Of a stretch of DNA of 64,000 bases, positions 25,112 through 33,820 are shown piece after piece. This DNA is from an uncultured Duncaniella sp. (GTDB lineage Bacteria > Bacteroidota > Bacteroidia > Bacteroidales > Muribaculaceae), in assembly GCA_910577335.1 (NCBI GenBank), contig CAJTMJ010000014.1, forward strand, positions 18,815 to 82,814, in the 5' to 3' direction. Made by a program: the position numbers and the translations under genes. The notes beneath the pieces are model-generated. The model was not told the DNA's origin. It saw only the letters and a program-made list of their open reading frames with translations, and ran no database searches. The number at the start of each line of letters is the position of its first letter. Position 1 is the first letter of the stretch.

Positions 25112-26098
25112 ATGACCCGTAAAGAGTTAAATTTAACACGCATAATACGTTCCCGAGGGATGGCTATTCTTATAGTCATCGCCTCGGTGTTTATGACCGT
25201 ACAGGCATGGCTGATAGGTGACATCCCGCCTATTAAAAGCGACATGTCGGTCGTGTTTCCCCCGCCTGCCAACTGGATAAGTGACTCATGGATCTCCATG
25301 TGGGTCAACATCGCCCTGATAACAGGGTTGGGAATACTTATGATAGCCATAAACCGCAGCGTGAACCTGCTGCGCACCATGTCGGTATTTTTCGTGGCAT
25401 TTTTTGTGTTCATAACCGCCTCGACACCCATTGTGGCAGGGCGATTGTCGGGTTCGGCACTGCTCGCCATATTGGTCATCATGTCAATGTGGATATTCTT
25501 CTCCATCTACAGTGTGCGCCCCAGTTCACGGCGTGTGTTCTTGGCGTTTTTCCTGCTTGGCGCCGGTGCCCTGTTTCAATACTCGTTTCTCCTATACGTG
25601 CCGGTGTTTCTTATCGGCGTGGGACAAATGAGAATATTCAGGTTCAAGAAACTGATAGCCGCATTCTTGGGACTTATAACTCCCGGATGGATCATCTGGG
25701 GAGCAGGATTTGCGCCCCTCCCTTCCATGCCGGCGATATATTTCACCTCCCCCGCAATGCTTCTGGACGCGCCCGGCGGATTGCCTTTTCTGGCTACTGT
25801 GGCGTTCACTTTATCCATCGGCTTGCTCGTCGGGATGGCGAATCTCATAAAAATCATAGGCTTCAATGCTCAGGCAAGAGCCTACAACGGCTTCCTGACC
25901 TTGATTTCAATATCCACAGGTGTGTTTGCAATAGTCAATTTCACTAACCTGCCATTTTATGTCACCCTGCTCAATGCCTGCGTGGCATTTCAGGTAGGGC
26001 ACTTCTTCCGCTTCACCGCCATGAGGCGCGGCTATATATTTGTGCTTTCATTCATGGCTGTATATTTAGGACTCTATTTTTGGTCATTGTTCTCATGA
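25112..26098 (+). CDS. Polytopic membrane protein of unknown function
   Basis: 328 aa with eight to ten hydrophobic helices, starting near IRSRGMAILIVIASVFMTVQ and ending VLSFMAVYLGLYFWSLFS. No enzyme motif was recognised. Similar uncharacterised membrane proteins of this size occur in Bacteroidota. The sequence FFLLGAGALFQYSFLLYVPV shows the typical strongly hydrophobic core. Its last four bases (ATGA, 26095-26098) overlap the pdxB start, so translation of the two is probably coupled. It sits between purD and pdxB, but the context does not reveal its role. Confidence 0.75.
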   Translation: MTRKELNLTRIIRSRGMAILIVIASVFMTVQAWLIGDIPPIKSDMSVVFPPPANWISDSWISMWVNIALITGLGILMIAINRSVNLLRTMSVFFVAFFVFITASTPIVAGRLSGSALLAILVIMSMWIFFSIYSVRPSSRRVFLAFFLLGAGALFQYSFLLYVPVFLIGVGQMRIFRFKKLIAAFLGLITPGWIIWGAGFAPLPSMPAIYFTSPAMLLDAPGGLPFLATVAFTLSIGLLVGMANLIKIIGFNAQARAYNGFLTLISISTGVFAIVNFTNLPFYVTLLNACVAFQVGHFFRFTAMRRGYIFVLSFMAVYLGLYFWSLFS

Positions 26099-27117
26099 AA
26101 ATAGTCGTAGACAAGAATATCCCGTTTATCCAAAAGCCTCTTGAAGGGCTTGGTGAAATAGTGTATCTGAAAGGTGACGCTATAACTCCCGAGGTGATGC
26201 GTGACGCAGACATACTCCTGACCCGCACCCGCACTCGCTGCGACAGCCGACTGCTCGACGGATCCCGTTGCTCGTTCATTGGCACCGCCACAATAGGCAC
26301 CGACCATATCGATCTCGGCTATTGCAAGGAAAAAGGTATCACCGTAGCCAACGCTCCGGGATGTAACGCTCCGGGGGTGGCTCAATATGTCCTTTCAGCC
26401 GCGAAAACCATATTGAAACCGGGCGAGAAATTCTCTGACAAGACTATCGGTATTATCGGTGTCGGTAATGTGGGTTCGCTCGTTAAAAAATGGGCTGAAT
26501 CATTGGGAATGAAGGTGCTGCTCAACGACCCGCCAAAATTCGGCGACTCGGCTATCAACACTCCGCTTGATGTGATAGCTGCCGAGTGTGACGTAATCAC
26601 TGTTCACACACCTATGGTAAAAGCTGGAGAACACCCTACATATCATCTGATCGGTTCGGAATTTTTACGTAAGGTGGCCCGTAAGCCACTGCTTATAAAC
26701 TCAGCCCGCGGTGGTGTCATCGACACTCAGGCTGTCAAAGCGGCATTAGTTAACGGGACTCTATCGGCTGTGGCAATCGACTGCTGGGAGGGGGAACCGG
26801 AAATAGACTGTGATCTTCTCGAAAACGCACTCATAGCCACTCCGCATATCGCCGGATACTCGTATGAGGGTAAAGTCAGGGCTACGCAGATGACACTTGG
26901 CGCACTTGCCGATCATTTGGCATCGTCAGGCATCACACTCCCCGCTCTTGACATCCGCCTAAACCCTGTGCCTGAAAGTATCACTCCCGAAATGCTTGAC
27001 TATGATATCCTTGCCGACACACAAGCTTTAAAAGCTGTAAATCGCACCCCACAACTCCCCACAACCTTCGAATCACTCCGCAACAACTATAACCTCCGCC
27101 ACGAACCGGGACAATGA
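26095..27117 (+). CDS. pdxB: Erythronate-4-phosphate dehydrogenase
   Basis: 340 aa from ATG 26095; the upstream ATG at 26080 is rejected because MKIVVDKNIPF is the conserved start. NAD-dependent enzyme of pyridoxal phosphate (vitamin B6) synthesis. Rossmann motif TIGIIGVGNVGSLVKKWAES (about 118-137), the conserved Arg in INSARGGVIDTQAV, and the catalytic His in IATPHIAGYSYEG are all present. It overlaps the preceding membrane-protein gene by 4 bp and the following TPR gene by 4 bp (ATGA at 27114-27117). Confidence 0.95.
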   Translation: MKIVVDKNIPFIQKPLEGLGEIVYLKGDAITPEVMRDADILLTRTRTRCDSRLLDGSRCSFIGTATIGTDHIDLGYCKEKGITVANAPGCNAPGVAQYVLSAAKTILKPGEKFSDKTIGIIGVGNVGSLVKKWAESLGMKVLLNDPPKFGDSAINTPLDVIAAECDVITVHTPMVKAGEHPTYHLIGSEFLRKVARKPLLINSARGGVIDTQAVKAALVNGTLSAVAIDCWEGEPEIDCDLLENALIATPHIAGYSYEGKVRATQMTLGALADHLASSGITLPALDIRLNPVPESITPEMLDYDILADTQALKAVNRTPQLPTTFESLRNNYNLRHEPGQ

Positions 27118-28789
27118 ATCGCACGTATTTCACCTTAACGCTGATTATATCAATATTCCTGTTGAGTGGTTGTGCCGGCAGGAACCATGACATACGACTG
27201 GTTGAAGTGGCTGAAATTGTGTCTGAATCGCCAAAGGAAGCATTAGCCCGATTAGACAGCATTAACCCTGTAAGTCTTTCGGAGGCTGACAGGCATTATT
27301 ACGATTTTCTTACAATAAAAGCAAAGGATAAAGCTTATATAACCCATACATCCGACAGCTTGATACTTAGTGTGATAGACTATTATTCAAAGCATCGTGA
27401 TGACAGATTGTATCCTGAAGCAATTTATTATGGGGGAAGAGTATATAATGATATGGGCGATTACCCTACAGCTCTCAAATATTATCAAAATGCTCTCGAC
27501 CTTCTGCCGGAAGACACCAAACATCTAAGACTTCGTAGTCATGTCCTCAGCCAAACCACCTCTTTGTTGAATTCTATTAGATTGTATCAACAAGCTATAC
27601 CTTACATTAAGGAATCGCTGCGGATTGATTCAATACTCAATGATTCAACTAACATGATGCACGATACACAATTATTAGGATCTATTTACCTACACATGGG
27701 AAATAATGATGCCGCAGAATCTGAATTCAAACAAGCCCTACAATTAGCTACACAAATCTCCCCTATCGATAAAGGAACACAAGAGATGTATATAGCAGCT
27801 GCTAAATTACGCAAAGGAGATATTGATTCTGCATTATTTTATATTCGACCCGCATTAAAAAATATTGATTCATTATTACGAAATTCAGCGTTAGCGTATG
27901 CTTGTTTAATTTATCGTGATGCAAACATTATTGACTCTGCATATATTTACTCCAATGAATTAATAAATAACGATTCGGAGTATAATAAGGCTATAGGTTA
28001 TCAAACATTGTTATCGTCAAAGATAACCCCAAAAGTACCAACTGATTCCCTGCGAAATTACATATTATAATATAGAGACGTATTAAATCATTCTTTCGAT
28101 CAAAATGAAGTCAATGAAGCTTTACTACAAAATTCATTATATAACTACCAACTACATGAACGTGAAAGGCTTAAAGCGGAAAAAGTAAAAAATGATTTGC
28201 AAAAAATGATAGCAAGTATTATAATAATCGTTCTGATACTTTGTCTGGTAACTCTATATCTAAAGATTAGAATCACAAAATATCAACTTAAATTACATGA
28301 AGCAATGACGACTTGAATCGATTACAGCAATCCATTGACAAATGTAATTTCGTGGAAAATGAGACTCCCACTGATTTAGCAGAACAACTACGAGAAAAAC
28401 TACTCTCATTGCAAAAAAGCAGCAACTTATCACGTGATGTTTCAAGTATAATATTAGAATCCGAAGCATACGCTAAATTGCAGAATTTTATTGCTAATTA
28501 CAAATATATTCATGAGTCCAACAAAATTTGGAATGAATTAGAAACAGCTATTATCAAAAGCTCCCCTAAGTTTAAGACTCATTTACAATTACTCACCGGT
28601 GGAAATCTTAAAGCTCAAGATCTTCATTTAGCCCTATTAATAAAATGTGGTGTAACCCCAACGCAAATGACTGTATTGGTTGGAAAAGCCAAAGGCACCA
28701 TCTCATACCGACGAGAAGCACTATGTGTTAGAATTTTTGGAAGAAATTTAGGCGCTAAAGTGATTGACGACATAATACGCTCATTATAA
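27114..28789 (+). pseudogene. Broken TPR lipoprotein/transmembrane regulator with C-terminal HTH-like domain
   Basis: In frame 1 a lipoprotein signal (FLLSGCAG) and TPR repeats (about 30-300) run to a TAA at 28068-28070. The same frame then continues without a start as YRDVLNHSFDQNE, a coiled segment HERERLKAEKVKNDL, a membrane helix IIIIVLILCLVTLYLKIR and HEAMTT, ending at TGA 28314-28316. The rest (28313-28789: LNRLQQSIDK to a helix-turn-helix-like end, IKCGVTPTQMTVLVGKAKGT) is in the frame two bases on. Replacing TAA with CAA and restoring one T at 28313 gives a single 558-residue protein typical of Bacteroidota TPR-TM-HTH regulators. A nonsense change plus a 1-bp deletion is the simplest reading. 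It overlaps pdxB by 4 bp. Confidence 0.8.
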
Positions 28790-28803
28790 TAATATTACTT
28801 TCA

Positions 28804-28864
28804 TTAATACAGTGCGGAATTTGTGCGGAAATATGATTTCCGCACAAATTCCGCACTGTATTAA
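28804..28864. terminator. 61-base perfect hairpin
   Basis: A 29-bp perfect inverted repeat (28804-28832 and 28836-28864) with a 3-base loop ATG. Each arm itself holds a near-direct repeat, GTGCGGAAT / GTGCGGAAA. No T-run follows. It may be a terminator for the broken regulator or a small palindromic repeat element. Confidence 0.75.
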
Positions 28865-28887
28865 ATCCTAAATTCAATCTATCAGTC

Positions 28888-28895
28888 TAATTTTG
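28888..28895 (+). promoter_or_regulatory. -7 element for the small lipoprotein gene
   Basis: TAATTTTG, about 38 bp before ATG 28934. The -33 TTG is not clear. Confidence 0.5.
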
Positions 28896-28933
28896 CGACA
28901 AAAAATTACAATTGTTAAATATTTAATATAATC

Positions 28934-29302
28934 ATGAGAAAAATATTTTTAGTCGGCTTACTAAGTGTATTATTATCATTAGTTGCATGTGACAATGATA
29001 ATTTGGGCTTCCCATCTTCCGTGAATTTCCCCAGAAGTGGAGGTTCTAAGATAATAAGTGGAAAGGATATGCCTTATATTGCCACTTTAGAGATTCTTGA
29101 CTATGACGGAGATGGAAATTGTGCATACGCCGACAGCGACTCAATGATAGTAACCTATAAATGGCTTACTGCAAAAATGAGGACATACGACAATAAAGTG
29201 GAATTAATAGCAGAACCTTCTAATTCGTCTGAAAAACGCACTCTTTATGTATATGTATATGATGGCAAAGATATTTCGGAAACTAAAGTCACTCAAAAAT
29301 AA
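28934..29302 (+). CDS. Small lipoprotein, BACON-like beta domain
   Basis: 122 aa. The lipoprotein signal peptide ends LSLVAC (Cys at residue 19). The mature part reads GFPSSVNFPRSGGSKIISGK, which resembles the start of BACON or Ig-like domains in Bacteroidota surface proteins, and ends with beta-rich YVYVYDGKDISETKV. No catalytic motif. AT content is higher than in neighbouring genes. It lies alone between two hairpins. Function unknown. Confidence 0.7.
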   Translation: MRKIFLVGLLSVLLSLVACDNDNLGFPSSVNFPRSGGSKIISGKDMPYIATLEILDYDGDGNCAYADSDSMIVTYKWLTAKMRTYDNKVELIAEPSNSSEKRTLYVYVYDGKDISETKVTQK

Positions 29303-29334
29303 GAATTAACTTAAACCTAATCATAATATGTGGA

Positions 29335-29382
29335 GGCTTGTCGCAAAATGTATTGGCTAAAAAATTAATTTTGCGACAAGCC
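29335..29382 (+). terminator. terminator after the small lipoprotein
   Basis: A 15-bp perfect inverted repeat (29335-29349 and 29368-29382; arm GGCTTGTCGCAAAAT) with an 18-base loop. It begins about 30 bp after the stop codon. No strong U-run follows. Confidence 0.65.
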
Positions 29383-29459
29383 CCCATCAGCAATCCCCTA
29401 AACAGTCAACCTGCCCACATATTTCACCATTATTTTATTATTTTTCTGAAAATAACACC

Positions 29460-29467
29460 TATCTTTG
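29460..29467 (+). promoter_or_regulatory. -7 element for the small membrane protein
   Basis: TATCTTTG, 26 bp before ATG 29494. It supports that start over upstream frames. Confidence 0.5.
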
Positions 29468-29493
29468 CATTGACAATTAATTTGAATTTAGAT

Positions 29494-29907
29494 ATGGAAA
29501 AGAAGGCGCCTTATAAGTTTGTGTACTTGGGACATTATGCTATTAACATGCTTGTAATAATCGCATTGCTTATAATTTATTGGAGCGGAGCAGATATGCC
29601 TGAAACTCAGGATTTCCTTCAGATGATAGCATGGTGCACAGGATTGTTGATGGTGCTCTATCTTTTCGGGCGCACATTTGTGGTCAATGACGCATACAAA
29701 GGGAAACGTTGCCTTGACAGGAGAACCACCATACTGCTAACTCTATTGTTAGGTATAGTCAATGTCTTGTTAGTATACTATTACTTAGGGCATGAGCTTT
29801 TCATCAAACCAGTGACTTTCTGGGTAGTTGTTTGGCTCGGAACTTTTATCTATGTTACCTGCAGGGGTAAATTAATTAAGAGTAGGGAAAATACTACCGC
29901 CGCATAG
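29494..29907 (+). CDS. Small membrane protein, four helices, unknown function
   Basis: 137 aa from ATG 29494. Upstream in-frame codons back to 29338 run through the terminator stem and promoter, so they are not used. Four hydrophobic segments: about 9-30 (FVYLGHYAINMLVIIALLII), 41-60, 77-97 (TTILLTLLLGIVNVLLVYYY) and 103-121. A basic tail (RGKLIKSREN) is probably cytoplasmic. No family recognised. It precedes gldE but has its own promoter. Confidence 0.7.
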   Translation: MEKKAPYKFVYLGHYAINMLVIIALLIIYWSGADMPETQDFLQMIAWCTGLLMVLYLFGRTFVVNDAYKGKRCLDRRTTILLTLLLGIVNVLLVYYYLGHELFIKPVTFWVVVWLGTFIYVTCRGKLIKSRENTTAA

Positions 29908-29960
29908 CGGCTTGGCATCTTAGATGCAACGGGTGATACTAAGAAATTTCGCTATATTGC

Positions 29961-29989
29961 TTGAAATCGGAGAATTTTTGTTAAATTTG
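29961..29989 (+). promoter_or_regulatory. promoter of the gldE-gldD-PPTase operon
   Basis: TTG (29961-29963), an 18-bp spacer, then TAAATTTG (29982-29989). The leader is about 50 nt. Confidence 0.65.
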
Positions 29990-30044
29990 CACTGTTATTG
30001 CGGCATATATCTAAGCCGCCATGTATAATTTATAATTATTTGAT

Positions 30045-31421
30045 TTGGACACAGACCCTTTACCAGCCACAGAGGCAGTGGCGGACCTCTTATTAAATTT
30101 TGCCAACTATCCCATTCTTGACGTTATGCCGATGGGAGGTGCTCAGATTGCAGCCTTAGTATTGGCTGTTTTAGCCTTAGCAATCTCCGGATTCGTGTCC
30201 GGAAGTGAAATTGCCTATTTTTCCCTTACTCCTACTCAATGCGAGGAGCTTGAAGAGACCTCGAAAGGGGAACGTATACTTGCTATGCTTGAGAAGCCCG
30301 AACGGCTTCTTGCCACTATTCTAATTGCCAATAATTTAGTAAACGTAACCATTGTTGTGCTCTGTAATTTTGCTCTGGGACCCATATTTTCCGGTATGAG
30401 TGCCTTGTGGAGTTTCATATTACAGACAGTGCTGCTCACATTCCTGATACTTCTTTTTGGCGAAATACTCCCCAAACTATATGCCAACTCCAACAATCTC
30501 GGATGGGCAAAAATGGCTGAGGGACCTCTCAATTTGTGCGTTAAGATGTTCTACCCCTTATCGTCAATATTGGTCAAGAGTAGCGGAATAGTCAACAAAG
30601 TGGTGACAAAGAAAGAGTCAACAGTCACCGCCGACGACCTTTCACAGGCATTGGAGATAGCCGATGTCGGCAACAACGACAACAAGGATATGCTTGAAGG
30701 TATACTCAAGTTCGGCGACACGACAGCATCGGAAGTCATGACTCCGCGTGTGGATGTGACCGGTTTGGATGTCGAATCATCGTTCGAGGAAGTGATGAAA
30801 GTTGTGATCGACAGCGGATTTGCCCGTCTGCCGGTATTCAAAGATTCGATGGATAATATTCAAGGTGTGCTGTATTCCCGTGACCTTCTTCCCTACGTGG
30901 GTGACAATACCGATGAAAATTTCTCATGGCAGTCGCTAATGCGTGAGCCGTATTATGTGCCTGAATCACGCATGATCGACGACCTTCTTGAGGACTTCCG
31001 TTCACGCCGGGTACACCTCGCCATAGTGGTTGACGAGTTTGGCGGGACACAGGGTATCGTCACATTAGAGGATGTGCTTGAAGAGATAGTAGGCGACATC
31101 GACGATGAATATGACGTCGAGGAAAAGACCTACCGCAAACTTCCGGACGACACCTACATATTTGAAGGCAAGACACTGCTCAACGACTTCTTCCGTGTCA
31201 CCGACACCGATGAAGAGGAATTTGCCGAAGTGACCGAGGATTGTGAAACCCTTGCCGGAATGCTTCTTGCCATAAAGGGTGATTTCCCCAAGGAAAAAGA
31301 ATCGATAGTCTACGGACGATGCCGCTTCCTCGTGCTCTCCATCCAGCAGCACCGCATAGTGAATGTGCGTGTGAAAGTCATGCCCGAGGTGCAGCCCGAC
31401 CAGATGAAGCAACAATCATAA
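30045..31421 (+). CDS. gldE: GldE, CNNM/CBS-domain membrane protein
   Basis: 458 aa, starting at TTG 30045 (MDTDPLPATEAV), the usual start region for GldE. An N-terminal CNNM-type membrane domain (about 30-190: ISGFVSGSEIAYFSLTP) is followed by two CBS domains (about 225-345; MTPRVDVTGLD, VHLAIVVDEFGGTQGIVTLE) and a C-terminal CorC/HlyC domain (about 360-445). In Flavobacterium GldE is linked to gliding and type IX secretion; the CNNM fold suggests a role in metal-ion transport or sensing. It is followed by gldD after 17 bp and then a PPTase, a conserved order in Bacteroidota even where cells do not glide. Confidence 0.9.
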   Translation: MDTDPLPATEAVADLLLNFANYPILDVMPMGGAQIAALVLAVLALAISGFVSGSEIAYFSLTPTQCEELEETSKGERILAMLEKPERLLATILIANNLVNVTIVVLCNFALGPIFSGMSALWSFILQTVLLTFLILLFGEILPKLYANSNNLGWAKMAEGPLNLCVKMFYPLSSILVKSSGIVNKVVTKKESTVTADDLSQALEIADVGNNDNKDMLEGILKFGDTTASEVMTPRVDVTGLDVESSFEEVMKVVIDSGFARLPVFKDSMDNIQGVLYSRDLLPYVGDNTDENFSWQSLMREPYYVPESRMIDDLLEDFRSRRVHLAIVVDEFGGTQGIVTLEDVLEEIVGDIDDEYDVEEKTYRKLPDDTYIFEGKTLLNDFFRVTDTDEEEFAEVTEDCETLAGMLLAIKGDFPKEKESIVYGRCRFLVLSIQQHRIVNVRVKVMPEVQPDQMKQQS

Positions 31422-31438
31422 CCACGCAAGATGGGGCT

Positions 31439-32032
31439 ATGGGAACTATCAAAACTGTTGCGCTGCCGATGGTGACGGTTGCCATAATGGTATCGGGATG
31501 CGGCAACGGCTATTCGGACGCCACACCCAAGCCCTCAGCCTATCACCGCATAGAGACACCTGATTCCATATTCTACGCTGCGGAGGTAAAAGGTGTGGAA
31601 ATGCTGCTCAACACCGAGAGTCAAATCAAAAAAGAGACACGCAACGGCGACGAGTGGCTCAACATCGGCTATCCGCAATTCCCCGGCTCGCTGATACATC
31701 TGACACTCAGCTTGACCACCCCCGAACAGTTCAGCTCCATGTTGGCTAACCGTGAAGAGCGGTTCAGGCTCGATGTGGGGAATGTCACCACCGAAATCAT
31801 AGAATTAGTGTCGGATGGCGGATGGCACTGTGCCATTTTCGTGAGCCGCAGTTGCGTGACCACACCTATACACATACTCGCCTCTAACCCTGCAAAGACG
31901 AAACTCCTTTCGGGAATCCTACATATAAATACCCCTGAAAATCCCTCGGCTACCCCCGATTCAGTCTCTCCGATAGTCACCACCTATACCCGTGACATGC
32001 TCACACTGCTTAAAAACATCTCTGAAAAATGA
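31439..32032 (+). CDS. gldD: GldD-like lipoprotein
   Basis: 197 aa from ATG 31439; the frame continues upstream inside gldE but that part is not a signal peptide. The lipoprotein signal ends MVSGCGNG. GldD is an outer-membrane lipoprotein needed for gliding and type IX secretion in Flavobacterium. Segments such as WLNIGYPQFPGSLIHLTL and DGGWHCAIFVS fit the family. Its last four bases (ATGA) overlap the start of the PPTase gene. Confidence 0.87.
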   Translation: MGTIKTVALPMVTVAIMVSGCGNGYSDATPKPSAYHRIETPDSIFYAAEVKGVEMLLNTESQIKKETRNGDEWLNIGYPQFPGSLIHLTLSLTTPEQFSSMLANREERFRLDVGNVTTEIIELVSDGGWHCAIFVSRSCVTTPIHILASNPAKTKLLSGILHINTPENPSATPDSVSPIVTTYTRDMLTLLKNISEK

Positions 32033-32580
32033 ACCGCTACAAAATTTTCAGCACAGAAATAGTAACATGCCCCTCCCTCTCACGCAGGGAGAGCGAGAGA
32101 AAGGCTGTGGGGAAGTTGCTGTCAGAAGCTTTCGGTAACGGAGTGGAGTTAGAGCACGATGAACATGGTGCGCCATACATTAAGTATACCTATAAACAGA
32201 CGACCGAAAATTCCGACACATACATATCCATATCTCACAGCTCGGACACATGCCTGCTCGCTGTGAGCGACACCCCGATAGGGATAGATATAGAGTCAGG
32301 GCGTGAACAGTTAAAACGGGTGGCGAAGAAATTTCTTACCCCCGACGAGCAAAAAAGGCTTTCGGAAATCGCCTCCGAAAACGAAATCATAATTTTCCTG
32401 CTCAAGACATGGACCGCAAAGGAAGCCGTTTTCAAAGCCGCCTCACTGCCGAAACTTGTAATTTCTGAAATAGAAATAAACCCGGAATTTAACCAAGCCT
32501 CAGCCCAAGGCTATAAGTTCGACCTGACTTATCCGCTTGTATCCAAAGAGAAGACAATTGCTATCGCTACAAGGGGATAG
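32029..32580 (+). CDS. Sfp-type 4'-phosphopantetheinyl transferase
   Basis: 183 aa. It moves phosphopantetheine from CoA onto carrier proteins, turning apo-ACP into the active form. Magnesium-binding motifs are present: IGIDIESGREQ (about 84-94) and WTAKEAVFKA (about 126-135). The size is that of the short bacterial type. It overlaps gldD by 4 bp, so the two are probably translated together. A link to acpP at 48.6 kb is plausible but not shown. Confidence 0.9.
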   Translation: MNRYKIFSTEIVTCPSLSRRESERKAVGKLLSEAFGNGVELEHDEHGAPYIKYTYKQTTENSDTYISISHSSDTCLLAVSDTPIGIDIESGREQLKRVAKKFLTPDEQKRLSEIASENEIIIFLLKTWTAKEAVFKAASLPKLVISEIEINPEFNQASAQGYKFDLTYPLVSKEKTIAIATRG

Positions 32581-32606
32581 ACAAGCTTCCGTTCCACAAT
32601 ATTTTA

Positions 32607-32622
32607 GCGCTGCAGCCAGCGC
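32607..32622 (+). terminator. weak hairpin after the PPTase gene
   Basis: GCGCTG, CAGC, CAGCGC: a perfect 6-bp stem 26 bp after the stop codon. No U-run. It may mark the operon end before the fimbrial locus. Confidence 0.35.
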
Positions 32623-32698
32623 ATGGGGCAATCCGGCAACAGATAAATGTCCCCTGATAAGAAACTTTCAGATAAAACCGGATGTTGTAATGTAAATT

Positions 32699-33754
32699 AT
32701 GCAACACTCACGGTTTCGACATATATTAAAGTGGATAACCCTCATAGCAATTTTCTTCGGGTTCACATCCTGCATTTATGACTATCTCGACCCTTGCGAA
32801 GACTCATCGGTGGGATGGTACCCAACACTTGTGGAAACCGAATATGAAACCGACTGGTATATACCTGTCACCCCTCGCAAGCCTTGGGAAACAGATTTTC
32901 CGGAATCGATAGGCACCGATCAAAGCAAATTGCGCCCGCAAATACCCTCCGGGCTGCGAATAATTTCATATCCCGACATAGGCGAGTTGCAGTCATTCAA
33001 TCTCCCTCCCCACGGTGGTAACATCGACCTCCATTCACTATCCTCCCACTTACTATTTTATAATAATGACACCGAATACATTATTATAAATCCAAAGGAG
33101 GGTTTCGACTCGGTGACTGCCACCACCCGGCAACATTCACAAGGCACCTACAAAGGCAATCCGAAAGTGGGGACTGTGGCGAATCCGCAACCTGTATATT
33201 CATCTCCCGACATGCTGTTTCGTGCATCAATAGCTGATTATGATGCCGAAAAGCCGGATTCGATGCGTATTATAAACATAGAGCTGCTGCCGGCGGTGTT
33301 CACCTACGTTGTGCATTTCGCATTTGACTCCGGGCTCGACTATGTGCAGTCAGCACGTGGTGCCATCACCGGAATGGCACGAGGTGTGCTACTAAGCTCC
33401 GGCAAAGCGCTTGATGACGGAGGGGTGACACTCCTATATGACTGCGAAAAGGAGGGTGACGGGATGACCGGGATTGTAAAATCGTTCGGTTTGCCGGGTT
33501 ATACGCCCCAAGGAGAACCAATATATCCGGATAGACGTTATGGTATTACATTACAAACCTATCTGAGGAACGGAAAAATGCTCACGTTTGACTTCGATGT
33601 CACTTCACAGGTTGCCGTACAGCCTTACGGAGGGGTGATAATGGTAGATGGAGTGGCTATCAATGAGTCAGATGGCAAACCGGAGGGTGGCAACGGGGCT
33701 TTCGACGTGGATGTAAACCCATGGGGTCCATCCGACGATATTGACATAATGTAG
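32699..33754 (+). CDS. Fimbrial-locus lipoprotein, DUF5119-like (possible anchor or regulator)
   Basis: 351 aa. The lipoprotein signal ends GFTSC (Cys about residue 25). The mature part starts IYDYLDPCEDSSVGWYPT, a pattern reminiscent of DUF5119 and Mfa2/FimB-type proteins that head Bacteroidales fimbrial operons and limit or anchor the pilus. A beta-rich body with a GIVKSFGLPG segment leads to a C-terminal FDVDVNPWGPSDDIDIM. Family assignment rests on pattern memory and position: it directly precedes three fimbrillin-like genes. Confidence 0.65.
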   Translation: MQHSRFRHILKWITLIAIFFGFTSCIYDYLDPCEDSSVGWYPTLVETEYETDWYIPVTPRKPWETDFPESIGTDQSKLRPQIPSGLRIISYPDIGELQSFNLPPHGGNIDLHSLSSHLLFYNNDTEYIIINPKEGFDSVTATTRQHSQGTYKGNPKVGTVANPQPVYSSPDMLFRASIADYDAEKPDSMRIINIELLPAVFTYVVHFAFDSGLDYVQSARGAITGMARGVLLSSGKALDDGGVTLLYDCEKEGDGMTGIVKSFGLPGYTPQGEPIYPDRRYGITLQTYLRNGKMLTFDFDVTSQVAVQPYGGVIMVDGVAINESDGKPEGGNGAFDVDVNPWGPSDDIDIM

Positions 33755-33820
33755 AGGTACAACTATCCATTTTAACACCATAATATCAAAATATCTAATC
33801 AATAAAAAACATACAGAATT

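Noticed and set aside
24724..25506. A 260-codon open frame on the minus strand across purD and the next gene
   Set aside because: It spans the ends of two well-supported plus-strand genes and has no signal or domain.
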